Source: a virus
Direction: 5' to 3' (one strand)
Length of the DNA stretch: 64,000 bases
Virus record (IMG/VR): IMGVR_UViG_3300031963_008656
Coordinates: 126,001 to 190,000 of that record
The translations under genes were made by a program, and so were the position numbers. The notes under the pieces were generated by a model that ran no database searches, was not told the origin of the DNA, and saw nothing but the letters and a program-made list of their open reading frames with translations. Below are positions 45,870 to 53,955 of this stretch, one piece after another. The stretch's first letter is position 1; each line of letters starts with the position of its first letter.

Positions 45870-46283
45870 TCAGTTATTTACCGTTTCAAACCAAATGTTC
45901 TGGTCAGGGCGCAGTACTGTTTCTACAACTTCCTGCTCGTCTAGCCCAGTTAGCATGGGCACTCCATTGCAGTCTTGGTGCAGTGCCGCAAAAGGATCAT
46001 GATTTCCCGAAATACCAAATGTGCTTTCTGCTTCAACTTCAAAGCTAAAACTCCACACACCTTTGTCACAGCGCGGGGCCTGAATGCGCTCTGGTTGGCT
46101 GCGCAGACTGATTATTTGAATCAATGTTTCAAAGTTTCGCTGTTGATTTCTTGCTCTGTTCCAGTCATTGATGCTGTTGATTGCTTGACCAACTTGATCT
46201 TCAAAGGGAATTTGACCTATGCGAAAATGCCCAGTAATTCCAGTAGGCGAGCAGTCAAAGAGGGTTTTGCACATATACTTCAT
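45870..46283 (-). CDS. Conserved T4-like structural-region protein
   Basis: 137 residues beginning MKYMCKTLFDCSPTGITGHFRIGQIPF, with a NDWNRARNQQRNFETLIQIISLRSQP helix. I recall this as a conserved hypothetical in marine T4-like phages. Acidic C-terminal half. Function unknown. A TAAATA box lies 7 bases before the ATG. Confidence 0.7.
   Translation of the reverse strand: MKYMCKTLFDCSPTGITGHFRIGQIPFEDQVGQAINSINDWNRARNQQRNFETLIQIISLRSQPERIQAPRCDKGVWSFSFEVEAESTFGISGNHDPFAALHQDCNGVPMLTGLDEQEVVETVLRPDQNIWFETVNN
45875..45880 (-). promoter_or_regulatory. Late-type TAAATA box, near-leaderless
   Basis: Minus strand GGTAAATA, 7-base gap to ATG at 45867. Confidence 0.45.
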
Positions 46284-46290
46284 CGTGTGA

Positions 46291-46296
46291 TATTTA
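46291..46296 (-). promoter_or_regulatory. Late-type TAAATA box, near-leaderless
   Basis: Minus strand CGTAAATA, 7-base gap to ATG at 46283. Confidence 0.45.
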
Positions 46297-46300
46297 CGGC

Positions 46301-46332
46301 AAAAAAATACCCCGGAGTTTTTAATCCCGGGG
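46301..46332 (-). terminator. Strong Rho-independent terminator
   Basis: Minus strand stem CCCCGG / CCGGGG, 11-base loop, then TATTTTTTT. Ends the 46355-46744 transcript. Confidence 0.88.
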
Positions 46333-46354
46333 TGGTTTAGAACAAGTCTAAAAA

Positions 46355-46744
46355 TTAAGCAGACAGTTTGAAGCCGTTAGCTGTTGCGCTGTCCAACTGA
46401 TAACCAGTGAAGGTAATGTTGGCAGCAGCCAATGCTGTAGCAGCGTTGGCAAAAGCGCCAGTTGGGTAGTAAGCAATTGACAAAGCAGTTGTGTCAACTT
46501 GATACATAGCTACTGTGCAAGTTTGTTGCAGAGCTTGAATAACGTTAGCAACGTATTCTTGCACGCCTGACTGTGTAGCCATGCTGTTGTTGGCAACAAA
46601 GCGAACAAAGTCCAGTTTAGGACCAGCTGGTTGAACTGTAGCAGTAGCGCCAGTAGTGCTTGTAGAAGCAGCGATAGGACCGTTTTGTACGTCTAGTGCA
46701 AATACAGGTTGTGCATCACCATTTACGGGGGTAAGATAAGCCAT
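46355..46744 (-). CDS. Ala/Thr-rich probable virion protein
   Basis: 129 residues with SD AAAGGAAATTT. Begins MAYLTPVNGDAQPVFALDVQNG; beta-rich, Ala/Thr/Gln-rich, low charge, ending TGYQLDSATANGFKLSA. It has its own TAAATA box, a short GGTCC/GGACC hairpin in the leader and a strong terminator, which suggests high late expression. A decoration or small structural protein is likely but not proven. Confidence 0.6.
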   Translation of the reverse strand: MAYLTPVNGDAQPVFALDVQNGPIAASTSTTGATATVQPAGPKLDFVRFVANNSMATQSGVQEYVANVIQALQQTCTVAMYQVDTTALSIAYYPTGAFANAATALAAANITFTGYQLDSATANGFKLSA

Positions 46745-46786
46745 GATAAATTTCCTTTAAGTTAGTGGTCCTGGTGGACCTGCTTT

Positions 46787-46792
46787 TATTTA
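46787..46792 (-). promoter_or_regulatory. Late-type TAAATA box
   Basis: Minus strand ACTAAATA before 46355-46744; the leader has a GGTCC/GGACC hairpin and AAAGGAAA. Confidence 0.5.
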
Positions 46793-46807
46793 GTCTTTTG
46801 GCAAAAA

Positions 46808-48742
46808 TTATGCCTGTTGCGGATTGTTTTGGGCACGATTTCTAGCAGTAAAATCAAAGCGATTGACTGCTTTGGCATAGCCTGCAGGCGTGGCCATTAC
46901 CCAACCTTCGTGTCCAGGATCTTTCAAATCCAAATTACGTAGTATGTCTAGCTTTAGATCGTGTAACAGAATAAACAGGGTAAATGCAGCAGCCAGACCT
47001 TCTGTGTTTGATGCAGGGCTTTTTAGATATTCAATGATGTTGGCAAATTTTCTTGGGGTGACTTCGGATTGCAACCATTCACCAAACCCTGCCAACAAGT
47101 TGTCAAAGTTGCCTGATCCAATTCTAAAATTAATGTAGTCCACACACAGTTTGGCCAAGTCTGTGATTTGCATGGCTCGCAGTTCGCCAGGATTAAACAA
47201 GGTATCGATGGCAGCACCTTTACTGCGGCGTATTTGTTTGATTTGTTTGATCAAGGCAGTTTGTCCCTTAGATTGTGCAGCGTCTTGAGGTGTAATACCT
47301 TTGCCATAAATTGGCTCAATCAAAAACAATCCTGGTACTTCATTAAATGACACTCTGCTGAGTGGCTGCTTGGGTTCACCTTGATCAGCATACATTGTGT
47401 GCATGGCAATACCTGTGGTGCTGTTGCGAATTCTTTGTCCCAGGGCGCTCTTGGCGGGTATGCGATATTGCACTGTGTTGGGCTTGAACACAAGATTACC
47501 AGCTTCTTCTGTCCATGGCTGTTCGGGGTAGTACAACAAGTCGCCTTTGACATAGCCACGGAAGTTTGTGGGCACAGCCGCTTCTAACTGTGGCCAAAGG
47601 TCAGCATACAATTGTATCAACTTCGCACGTTCACCTTTGCGTGTGCTTTGTATCTGTGCCATCATTCGGGGACTAGTAGCAAGTCCATCGTAGCCTTTGG
47701 CGTCAAACCCTGACCCATCTGTAAGCACAAACTCACCTGTGGCAGGCTTGCGGCCAAATATCACAGCAGGCTTGCCGTCCCACTTCACACTGGTGGTCTT
47801 TTGTGGTGCATCTGCGGCATGCTGGATAATGGCCAGTGCTTCATCCACGCCGCGTGAACCTTTGCGAAACACAAGATCTTCCAGGTGTTCGATGCCTTTG
47901 GCCCGGCCACCCACGCCTGGTTCTTCAGCTTCATAAATTTGATATGGGTTGGCTGTTTCTGTTTCAATCAATGGTGTCATGCCTTGATTTACAATTCTGT
48001 CGCGCAACTTGGCTAGAAAATTCACTTCAGTGTTTTCATTCACAGCACCTGGCTCTTGTAGGCCTTCACGGCCCAGGTATTCACGGAAGTCTGCCAGCTT
48101 GGCATCTCGGTTTTTGTCTCCGGCCAGAGCAGCATAAATGCTTTCCACGTTCTTGAGATTTGCTCTAGTGGCCTTGGGTCCTAGCAGTGTTTTGGCCACG
48201 TAGTCAGGATCCATGCCACCATCTACCAGTTGGTTTGTGGTGCGACTGAACATGCCATTAGCACCCACTTTGAGTCCCTGTTGTTTGGCAATTGAACTCA
48301 TCAACACATTGCGATTCATGCCTTTGTAGGCCGAATCATCTGCACCACCATAGTAAAACTGTCCCCAGTCCAGATTGGGAAAGAACATGAAGTCTGTTTG
48401 CACATAACCATTTTCTGGACGACCATTAATAGGTGTACGTAAGTGTACTTCGCCGCTTTTCTTTACCCAGGCTTTAGGGTCTTCACCGTGACTGGTTGCC
48501 CATTGTGTTAGTTTTGCTGCCAATTGTTCTTTGGATATTTCGCTGGCATCCACTGCCATGTCCATGTCGCCTGATGTAGGTTTACGTCCGGTTGATCCCA
48601 GCCAACGCTCGCGTGGGAATTCTAATCCTGTGAGTGTTTCTAGCCATTGTACTGTGGCTGCTACATCGCTTTGGTTGATACGCCCAGTAAGTGGTTTACC
48701 ATCAGCATCTTTGAATACATTGCCGCCTTCTAATAGTCTCAT
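46808..48742 (-). CDS. Pol-beta-type nucleotidyltransferase fused to RNA/DNA ligase-like domain
   Basis: 644 residues. N-terminal domain: LGSTGRKPTSGDMDMAVD gives Gly49-Ser50 with Asp59 and Asp61, and a third Asp117 (VQTDFMF), the pol-beta nucleotidyltransferase pattern. Middle domain: SVKWDGKPAVIFGR has Lys320 in KxDG, the adenylation motif of ligases, followed by VLTDGSGF and NLVFKPNTVQYRI as possible later motifs. A helical C-terminal 150 residues follow. Comparable big proteins sit among structural genes of marine T4-like phages. RNA repair or end modification is possible; activity is unproven. Confidence 0.7.
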   Translation of the reverse strand: MRLLEGGNVFKDADGKPLTGRINQSDVAATVQWLETLTGLEFPRERWLGSTGRKPTSGDMDMAVDASEISKEQLAAKLTQWATSHGEDPKAWVKKSGEVHLRTPINGRPENGYVQTDFMFFPNLDWGQFYYGGADDSAYKGMNRNVLMSSIAKQQGLKVGANGMFSRTTNQLVDGGMDPDYVAKTLLGPKATRANLKNVESIYAALAGDKNRDAKLADFREYLGREGLQEPGAVNENTEVNFLAKLRDRIVNQGMTPLIETETANPYQIYEAEEPGVGGRAKGIEHLEDLVFRKGSRGVDEALAIIQHAADAPQKTTSVKWDGKPAVIFGRKPATGEFVLTDGSGFDAKGYDGLATSPRMMAQIQSTRKGERAKLIQLYADLWPQLEAAVPTNFRGYVKGDLLYYPEQPWTEEAGNLVFKPNTVQYRIPAKSALGQRIRNSTTGIAMHTMYADQGEPKQPLSRVSFNEVPGLFLIEPIYGKGITPQDAAQSKGQTALIKQIKQIRRSKGAAIDTLFNPGELRAMQITDLAKLCVDYINFRIGSGNFDNLLAGFGEWLQSEVTPRKFANIIEYLKSPASNTEGLAAAFTLFILLHDLKLDILRNLDLKDPGHEGWVMATPAGYAKAVNRFDFTARNRAQNNPQQA

Positions 48743-49572
48743 TTTTTTGCCTCGGCCACGGCCATTTGTTGTTGTTGTGGGGCACCTTGCAACAGGCCCA
48801 TACTGGCCAGCACCTTGTTTAGTGCTGGATCACGTTGCTGTGGAACCTTGGCAGTAATTCCTAGTTGTTGCGCTGTGAGGCCAGCTCGTTGCGCTGCCTG
48901 TGCCAACTGCGGTTCAGCTGCATTTTTATTTGTGCTGGCTGCGCCAGATACTGGATTGAATTCAACTTCGTTGGCAATGCCATAGCTCATTTTAGCAATG
49001 GAATTCCACAAGTCAGCCAATTTTTTTGCATTGACTCTAGTGGGTTCAGTTATCAACAGTGCGTCAATGGCTTTGTCAATGGTGGCACTCATGTCTCCGA
49101 CCATGTTTCGCAACTGACCTTGATTGGCATCTTTGTCCACCAAACTGGCAGCATTTTTATAGTCGCTGACTGAACGACCGCTCATTCTTTGAAGATTACC
49201 GTTTACCAAACTGATTAATGCTCGTTGCATTTCAATTGGCTGAATGTCCTTGATGCTTTGAACTCCAGCTCGACCAGTTATGGGATTTTTGGCCTGTTGC
49301 ATCATTTGTGTCACTGTGTCTGACCATTGTGCCTGCAGAGTTTTGGCTAGCGCAGCCACAGCAGGTGCCGAAGCAGCCGCGGCTGCGCCGCTTGCTTGTC
49401 CTGGAACAACGCTGGCGCCAGGCGCGGCGTCTGTATTACCACCTGCAGGGATCATGGCTTTGGCTAGATTTTGCCCCACGCCTCCCAAGAATGAACCTGC
49501 CTGTGAACCGGCGCCGCCAGGAGCAAAAACTTCTTGCATGCGGCGGCCATTGGTAATTTCATATATCTGCAT
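48739..49572 (-). CDS. Ala/Gln-rich structural-region protein
   Basis: 277 residues beginning MQIYEITNGRRMQEVFAPGGAGS. Low-complexity Ala/Gly/Pro segment (residues 40-75), then helical bundle (QAQWSDTVTQMMQQAKNP, TIDKAIDALLITEPTRVNAKKLADLWN) and Gln-rich tail. ATGA overlap with the fusion gene downstream. Virion or assembly protein likely; not recognised. Confidence 0.6.
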   Translation of the reverse strand: MQIYEITNGRRMQEVFAPGGAGSQAGSFLGGVGQNLAKAMIPAGGNTDAAPGASVVPGQASGAAAAASAPAVAALAKTLQAQWSDTVTQMMQQAKNPITGRAGVQSIKDIQPIEMQRALISLVNGNLQRMSGRSVSDYKNAASLVDKDANQGQLRNMVGDMSATIDKAIDALLITEPTRVNAKKLADLWNSIAKMSYGIANEVEFNPVSGAASTNKNAAEPQLAQAAQRAGLTAQQLGITAKVPQQRDPALNKVLASMGLLQGAPQQQQMAVAEAKK

Positions 49573-49807
49573 GAGTTCTCCTTACAGATCTAGCAAACTT
49601 TGTGGAATCTTTAAGACGTATGGCATTGAGCAATTTTCTAGTGAGATTTTCAGCCTGATCAGCAGTGTATTCTGTTTCAATTTGCTCTAGCAAACGAATA
49701 GCAGATTCTATCACATTGTTGGCTCTATTTTCAATTATTAGACGACGATCGCGTTCCACATACATGGAATCCAATTCTTCTAACAAGCTACGAGTTTTCT
49801 TTTGCAT
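49559..49807 (-). CDS. Small helical protein
   Basis: 82 residues, fully helical and charged (RSLLEELDSMYVERDRRLIIENRANNVIESAIRLLEQIE). A TAAATA box is upstream. I recall comparable small proteins upstream of prohead genes in T4-like phages. Function unknown. Confidence 0.6.
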   Translation of the reverse strand: MQKKTRSLLEELDSMYVERDRRLIIENRANNVIESAIRLLEQIETEYTADQAENLTRKLLNAIRLKDSTKFARSVRRTHADI

Positions 49808-49827
49808 TTGCTCGGGGACCTTTGGAT

Positions 49828-49833
49828 TATTTA
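49828..49833 (-). promoter_or_regulatory. Late-type TAAATA box
   Basis: Minus strand GCTAAATA, 20 bases before the ATG at 49807. It is divergent with the plus-strand box at 49852-49857. Confidence 0.45.
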
Positions 49834-49851
49834 GCGAAATCTGGTTAGCAA

Positions 49852-49857
49852 TAAATA
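49852..49857 (+). promoter_or_regulatory. Late-type TAAATA box
   Basis: Plus strand CAATAAATA, 23 bases before the ATG at 49881. Confidence 0.45.
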
Positions 49858-49880
49858 TCTATAACAATCAAGGATTCGCA

Positions 49881-50810
49881 ATGACCAGTCAAATCAACCC
49901 TAACAACATCGACGGAAACTATCCAGTAGCCGGCGTTCCCAACAACACACAAGGGTTTCGGGACAATTTCACAAACACTAGCACTAATTTTCAATATGCA
50001 GCAGACGAAATAACTGCACTGCAAACCAACGCAGTTTTTAAATCTGCACTAACTGGTGCTACACTTGACAACAACATGAATGACAATCTCATTTATGCTG
50101 TAAAATTGCAAGATGTCAGCTATACCTATGTGCCAATTACCACAACTTCTGGCTCAGTCAGCGTGGACTATTCTGCAGGACAATATCAATACGTCAGCAC
50201 AACTGGCAGTATCAGTTTAAACTTTAGCAATTTTCCCACCAGCGGCAGTGCTGGTATAGTACAGCTGGCCATCAACATCACCAATACAGCTTACACTGTT
50301 ACATTGCCGGCTGCTGTGACTTTGGGCATTGTAGGCATTCAAGGCATTAGTTCAAATGTGATCACATTTGCCGCCACAGGAACTTATCAGTTTCAATTTA
50401 CCACTACAGACGGCGGCACCACCGTAACTGTTTACGATCTAAATCGCCCATTGCTGGGCAGCGCAGAATCTGCTGTGGGATACAGCACCGGTACTGGCGG
50501 CACTGTCACACAGGCCACCAGTAAATCAACTGGTGTAACACTCAACAAACGCTGTGGACAAATCACCATGAACAATGCTGCGTTGTCGGCAGCGGCTGAA
50601 GTGAGTTTTACTTTTACCAACAGCACTATTGCAGCCACTGATGTGGTTGTTACTGCTATCAGTTCAGGTGCCACAGCTGGCGCCTACAACACTCACGTTG
50701 ATGCAATTGCCGCAGGCAGTTGTAGAATTAGTATAACCAATTTTTCAGCTGGTCCCCTGTCTGAAGCCATAGTACTAAACTTTGTTGTGATCAAAGCGGT
50801 AAACGCTTAA
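49881..50810 (+). CDS. Tail-fibre-like structural protein
   Basis: 309 residues from ATG 49881; the longer frame upstream runs antisense to the small gene and is rejected. N-terminal SQINPNNIDGNYPVAGVPNNTQGFRDNF with TSTNFQYAADEITALQ is a module I recall from T4-like phage fibre or virion proteins. The rest is Ser/Thr/Gly-rich beta sequence (ITFAATGTYQFQFTTTDGGT). Only plus-strand gene in this region, under its own late-type box. Confidence 0.75.
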   Translation: MTSQINPNNIDGNYPVAGVPNNTQGFRDNFTNTSTNFQYAADEITALQTNAVFKSALTGATLDNNMNDNLIYAVKLQDVSYTYVPITTTSGSVSVDYSAGQYQYVSTTGSISLNFSNFPTSGSAGIVQLAINITNTAYTVTLPAAVTLGIVGIQGISSNVITFAATGTYQFQFTTTDGGTTVTVYDLNRPLLGSAESAVGYSTGTGGTVTQATSKSTGVTLNKRCGQITMNNAALSAAAEVSFTFTNSTIAATDVVVTAISSGATAGAYNTHVDAIAAGSCRISITNFSAGPLSEAIVLNFVVIKAVNA

Positions 50811-52249
50811 TTACTTTTGATCTGTCCCAGCAGTTGTTTTAGTTTTGAACTTTGAACATCTGCTGTTACTTTAGGCCCCTGCTCCCATGCAGGGGTTCCT
50901 GTGGGTCGGTCCCATTTTGATGGCGAGCTTTCTTCTGGGGCGTCAGCAGCCTTGACCTGGCTGCGGGCCTTGATTGAATCCATAATGGAACTTTGTGGTT
51001 TGTTGTATCCTGTTCCCTCGTCTCCACCTTCATCAGTAATGCGCATGGTTTCAATGTTGTACTCCAAATCAATCTTTTGACCAACGCCGGTCGAGCTTCG
51101 AGACTTCATACACTGGATTTGATACTTGCCACGTTCTTTCATTGCACGACTTGTAAAGATACCAAACACATTATCTGCTGTGTTAATTTTAGAGATACCA
51201 CCTGATATGTGTGAGTGATCAAATTCAATTTCTTCCACAGCTGATCTATTCAACTGCGACGCTGTGACCATCAAGATGCCTAGCTCTTTGGCCAAGTTGC
51301 GCAGTTCTTCTGAAACATACTTGTCTTTCACAAACAAGTCATTGGGGCTGACCTTTGCACTCACAGGCATCAGCAAGTCTAAATAGTCAATCATCACAAA
51401 GTCTACCCGCTTGCCTGTTTGAATTTGATACTCTTTCAAATAAGCACGGATGTCGTTGATATTGCTTTGTGCTGGCAAGCCTTTCACTTGATAGTTGCCT
51501 GACTTCTTGGATACCAGCTTGACCTTAAGTTCAGTGGTGTCTATGTCCTTGCGGATATCTTTTGTTGACATATTGGTCAACATAGCATCAGTACGCAATG
51601 ACGTAAGTTCTTCTGAAAGTTCTAGTGTAATATACACACCACTAAGTCCTTGCTGTAGCCAGTTTAGAGCAATGTTCATCATCACAAGTGATTTGCCTGA
51701 TCCGGATCCACCTGCAAAGATGTTGAGTTCGCCTCTTGAGAATCCACCATACAACAATCTATCCAGTTGTGGCCAACCTGTGCTTACTTGTCCACCCGAG
51801 TTGAAGTACTTCTCAATACGACTCTTAGGATCAGCAAAGTAGTCTGTGCCCATGTCCTTGGTAAGTGATATCTGTACTGCATCTTTGATGAGTTTTTCAA
51901 CTGGATCATACTCGCCTTTTTCCAGTAAGTCTGCGGCTTTTAAGATAGCACGTTCTAGTTCTTGACGTCGAGTAAATGCTTCAAACTCGCCCATGAACCA
52001 ATCAAAGTGCCCTTCGTTTAAATCCGGCACGGCTGCTAATTTAACGCCAGTGGTTGCAGAAATCTGTGTACGTTCCGGCAGGGTCTTGTGTTTGTCTGAG
52101 TGTTCTTTAATAAACTCAGCCGCAGGTCTCAAACTCTTGTCAAAGTTCTGCGGGTTGTAGATGTTTTGAACACGCACATAACTCTGTGCGTCCTCCAACA
52201 TCATTTCTAGAAATAGTCGTTGGACATCAAGTCCGTATTCTTTTAACAA
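50807..52249 (-). CDS. 41: DnaB-type replicative helicase (T4 gp41-like)
   Basis: 480 residues. RecA core: Walker A GGSGSGKS (180-187) in NIFAGGSGSGKSLVMMNIALNW, VYITLELSEE, Walker B VDFVMIDYLDLL and ASQLNRSA. Hexameric 5'-3' helicase at the phage fork, partner of primase 52937-53920. A disordered Pro/Ser/Lys C-terminal tail follows. It overlaps the tail-fibre gene by 4 bases. Confidence 0.95.
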   Translation of the reverse strand: MLKEYGLDVQRLFLEMMLEDAQSYVRVQNIYNPQNFDKSLRPAAEFIKEHSDKHKTLPERTQISATTGVKLAAVPDLNEGHFDWFMGEFEAFTRRQELERAILKAADLLEKGEYDPVEKLIKDAVQISLTKDMGTDYFADPKSRIEKYFNSGGQVSTGWPQLDRLLYGGFSRGELNIFAGGSGSGKSLVMMNIALNWLQQGLSGVYITLELSEELTSLRTDAMLTNMSTKDIRKDIDTTELKVKLVSKKSGNYQVKGLPAQSNINDIRAYLKEYQIQTGKRVDFVMIDYLDLLMPVSAKVSPNDLFVKDKYVSEELRNLAKELGILMVTASQLNRSAVEEIEFDHSHISGGISKINTADNVFGIFTSRAMKERGKYQIQCMKSRSSTGVGQKIDLEYNIETMRITDEGGDEGTGYNKPQSSIMDSIKARSQVKAADAPEESSPSKWDRPTGTPAWEQGPKVTADVQSSKLKQLLGQIKSN

Positions 52250-52956
52250 AGTTTGTCCTTTACGCTTGTTTCAAAAAAATGTCGGTTGCCAGCAGGTCCG
52301 TGGTGCCCGTGCCAACCAAAATTGTCATAGTCTGCCGGCCGATTGATATTTAAGTTGACATCATACATGGAGCCATCAAACAATTTACATCTGTTGTGAT
52401 TTACACAATAATCTAGTATGTATTGGCTTGGTCCCCAGTGATTGTTTGGATCTAAATTTTTACTGAGATTTACAATAATGTAGTTAGCGTCGCAAGAATC
52501 CAACCACTGAGTTATTAAAAATATTTGTCGTAGCACCTGAGTTTCAATCCAACTACGATCACTGATCAACACCGACAATCGATCAAGTTCCTTGTACTGC
52601 AAATTTACCAATCCATGATGACTTGCAACATTACTGGGTTGTGCCTGCCAGGTTTTTGTATCAAATACGGAACTTACCAACGCTGTGTCTTTGTAATCGT
52701 CAAATATAGTAATTCTTTCTAATGGTGGCAGACCAATGACAAAAAAGTCTTGCTCAAAGTTGTATCTTTGCTGTTCACCTATTAGCATTTGACACACACT
52801 GTCAAAACTTATTTTAGATCTGCTACAGTTAATCACAGTACCAACACCCAACTCAGAAGCAGTTAGCCCCCAAAAACTTTCTTGTGGGGAAACACAAACA
52901 TCTGGTGTGCTATAACTGTCGCCAAACACCCAAAGCCTATTGTATTTTTTTAACAA
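52243..52956 (-). CDS. SGNH-hydrolase-like protein
   Basis: 237 residues. Block I VFGDSYSTPD (Gly-Asp-Ser) at residues 9-17 and C-terminal HGHHGPAGNRHF that could hold the catalytic His. Core between follows SGNH strand pattern (FFVIGLPPLERI, NYIIVNLSKNLD). Enzymes of this fold are esterases or acetyl hydrolases acting on glycans and lipids. One of three such proteins here. The helicase start overlaps by 7 bases. Confidence 0.6.
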   Translation of the reverse strand: MLKKYNRLWVFGDSYSTPDVCVSPQESFWGLTASELGVGTVINCSRSKISFDSVCQMLIGEQQRYNFEQDFFVIGLPPLERITIFDDYKDTALVSSVFDTKTWQAQPSNVASHHGLVNLQYKELDRLSVLISDRSWIETQVLRQIFLITQWLDSCDANYIIVNLSKNLDPNNHWGPSQYILDYCVNHNRCKLFDGSMYDVNLNINRPADYDNFGWHGHHGPAGNRHFFETSVKDKLC

Positions 52957-53920
52957 GTTGTCGTTTCCTTATCTCTATTTTGATTTTACTAGTTTCTCTG
53001 GCTGCCATTATAGTTAGCAAGGTGCCCACACGCCCCATGGCAATCACAGCATTATTGACATCTTTGCAGCCTTTGGGCCAGTCGGGTATACTTACCGCCC
53101 ATCCCAGTTCCACAGCACGATCTACCAGTTCTACACCTGCTAGGTCTTGATCAGGCACCACAGTTATGTCTCGACCCAGATTGCGTATCAGTCGGGCCTG
53201 TGCATCACTCACTGTGTTGTGCATCACAGCCACACCACCAATACTCAATGCATCAAATATGCCTTCTGTCACTATCACATTGGTCCAGTCTTTGTGCTGT
53301 AAATCTGTGCCAAACACATAACCTGGTTGGCTGTCTGAAATAAACTTGGGTTGACGGTTGTCTAAAAATCTACAAGTGTATCCTACAATTTTATTTTCGT
53401 ATGTAAACGGAATCACCACATGTGGGCGTGTCCAATGAATACCATCATTCTCTATCTGTACCATAGCAGGAAAATCTTCAGGCACATGTCTACCACGCAC
53501 ATAATCCCAATATGGCCCATGTTCGGGCATCAACAACTCAGCATGTGGTGGCAGGTCTCGTTCTTCAAATGTGAAGCCAGCTAGTTGATTCCAGGCCTGT
53601 TGTCTATCTTCTAGTATGCCATGTATGCTACGATGCCGCAGACTTTCCAAATTGAGCATTTCAATTTCGTTGTCTGGCACACCCATCCATCCTAGTAGTC
53701 TGCGAGCTTTAACACTTAGGGTCCGACCCATAATAAAACTGGCTGTATAGGCGCAATTGAAACAGTGATAACTCCATCCTGCTTCAATAGCTTTGAGCCC
53801 AGCCCGACCTCTTGTGTCTCTGGTGCTGCCATTGTGCTGACAGCAAACCGCATTGAAACTCAACCAACCAGATGGTGTGGGTTTTCTTTTTGCAGGTAGA
53901 TACGCAAGGATGTCAAGCAT
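52937..53920 (-). CDS. 61: DnaG-type primase (T4 gp61-like)
   Basis: 327 residues. Zinc finger with Cys26/27, His29, Cys53 and Cys56 (CCQH...HCFNC), then the TOPRIM domain: VIVTEGIFDALS (Glu219) and VVPDQD (Asp257, Asp259). Makes RNA primers on the lagging strand with helicase gp41. A -10 box ends 6 bases before the ATG. Confidence 0.93.
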   Translation of the reverse strand: MLDILAYLPAKRKPTPSGWLSFNAVCCQHNGSTRDTRGRAGLKAIEAGWSYHCFNCAYTASFIMGRTLSVKARRLLGWMGVPDNEIEMLNLESLRHRSIHGILEDRQQAWNQLAGFTFEERDLPPHAELLMPEHGPYWDYVRGRHVPEDFPAMVQIENDGIHWTRPHVVIPFTYENKIVGYTCRFLDNRQPKFISDSQPGYVFGTDLQHKDWTNVIVTEGIFDALSIGGVAVMHNTVSDAQARLIRNLGRDITVVPDQDLAGVELVDRAVELGWAVSIPDWPKGCKDVNNAVIAMGRVGTLLTIMAARETSKIKIEIRKRQLVKKIQ

Positions 53921-53926
53921 CTATAC

Positions 53927-53955
53927 AGTATAGCAGATCAGCCGGGCTAAATCAA
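53927..53955 (-). promoter_or_regulatory. Sigma70 promoter of primase, leaderless architecture
   Basis: TTGATT (53955-53950, weak), 17-base spacer, TATACT (53932-53927) on the minus strand, then GTATAG and ATG at 53920. The spacer contains the shared GATCTGC next to the -10 box. Confidence 0.6.

Noticed and set aside
49665-49880. N-terminal extension of the tail-fibre-like protein
   Set aside because: The extension is antisense to the 82-residue gene; the conserved module begins at ATG 49881.
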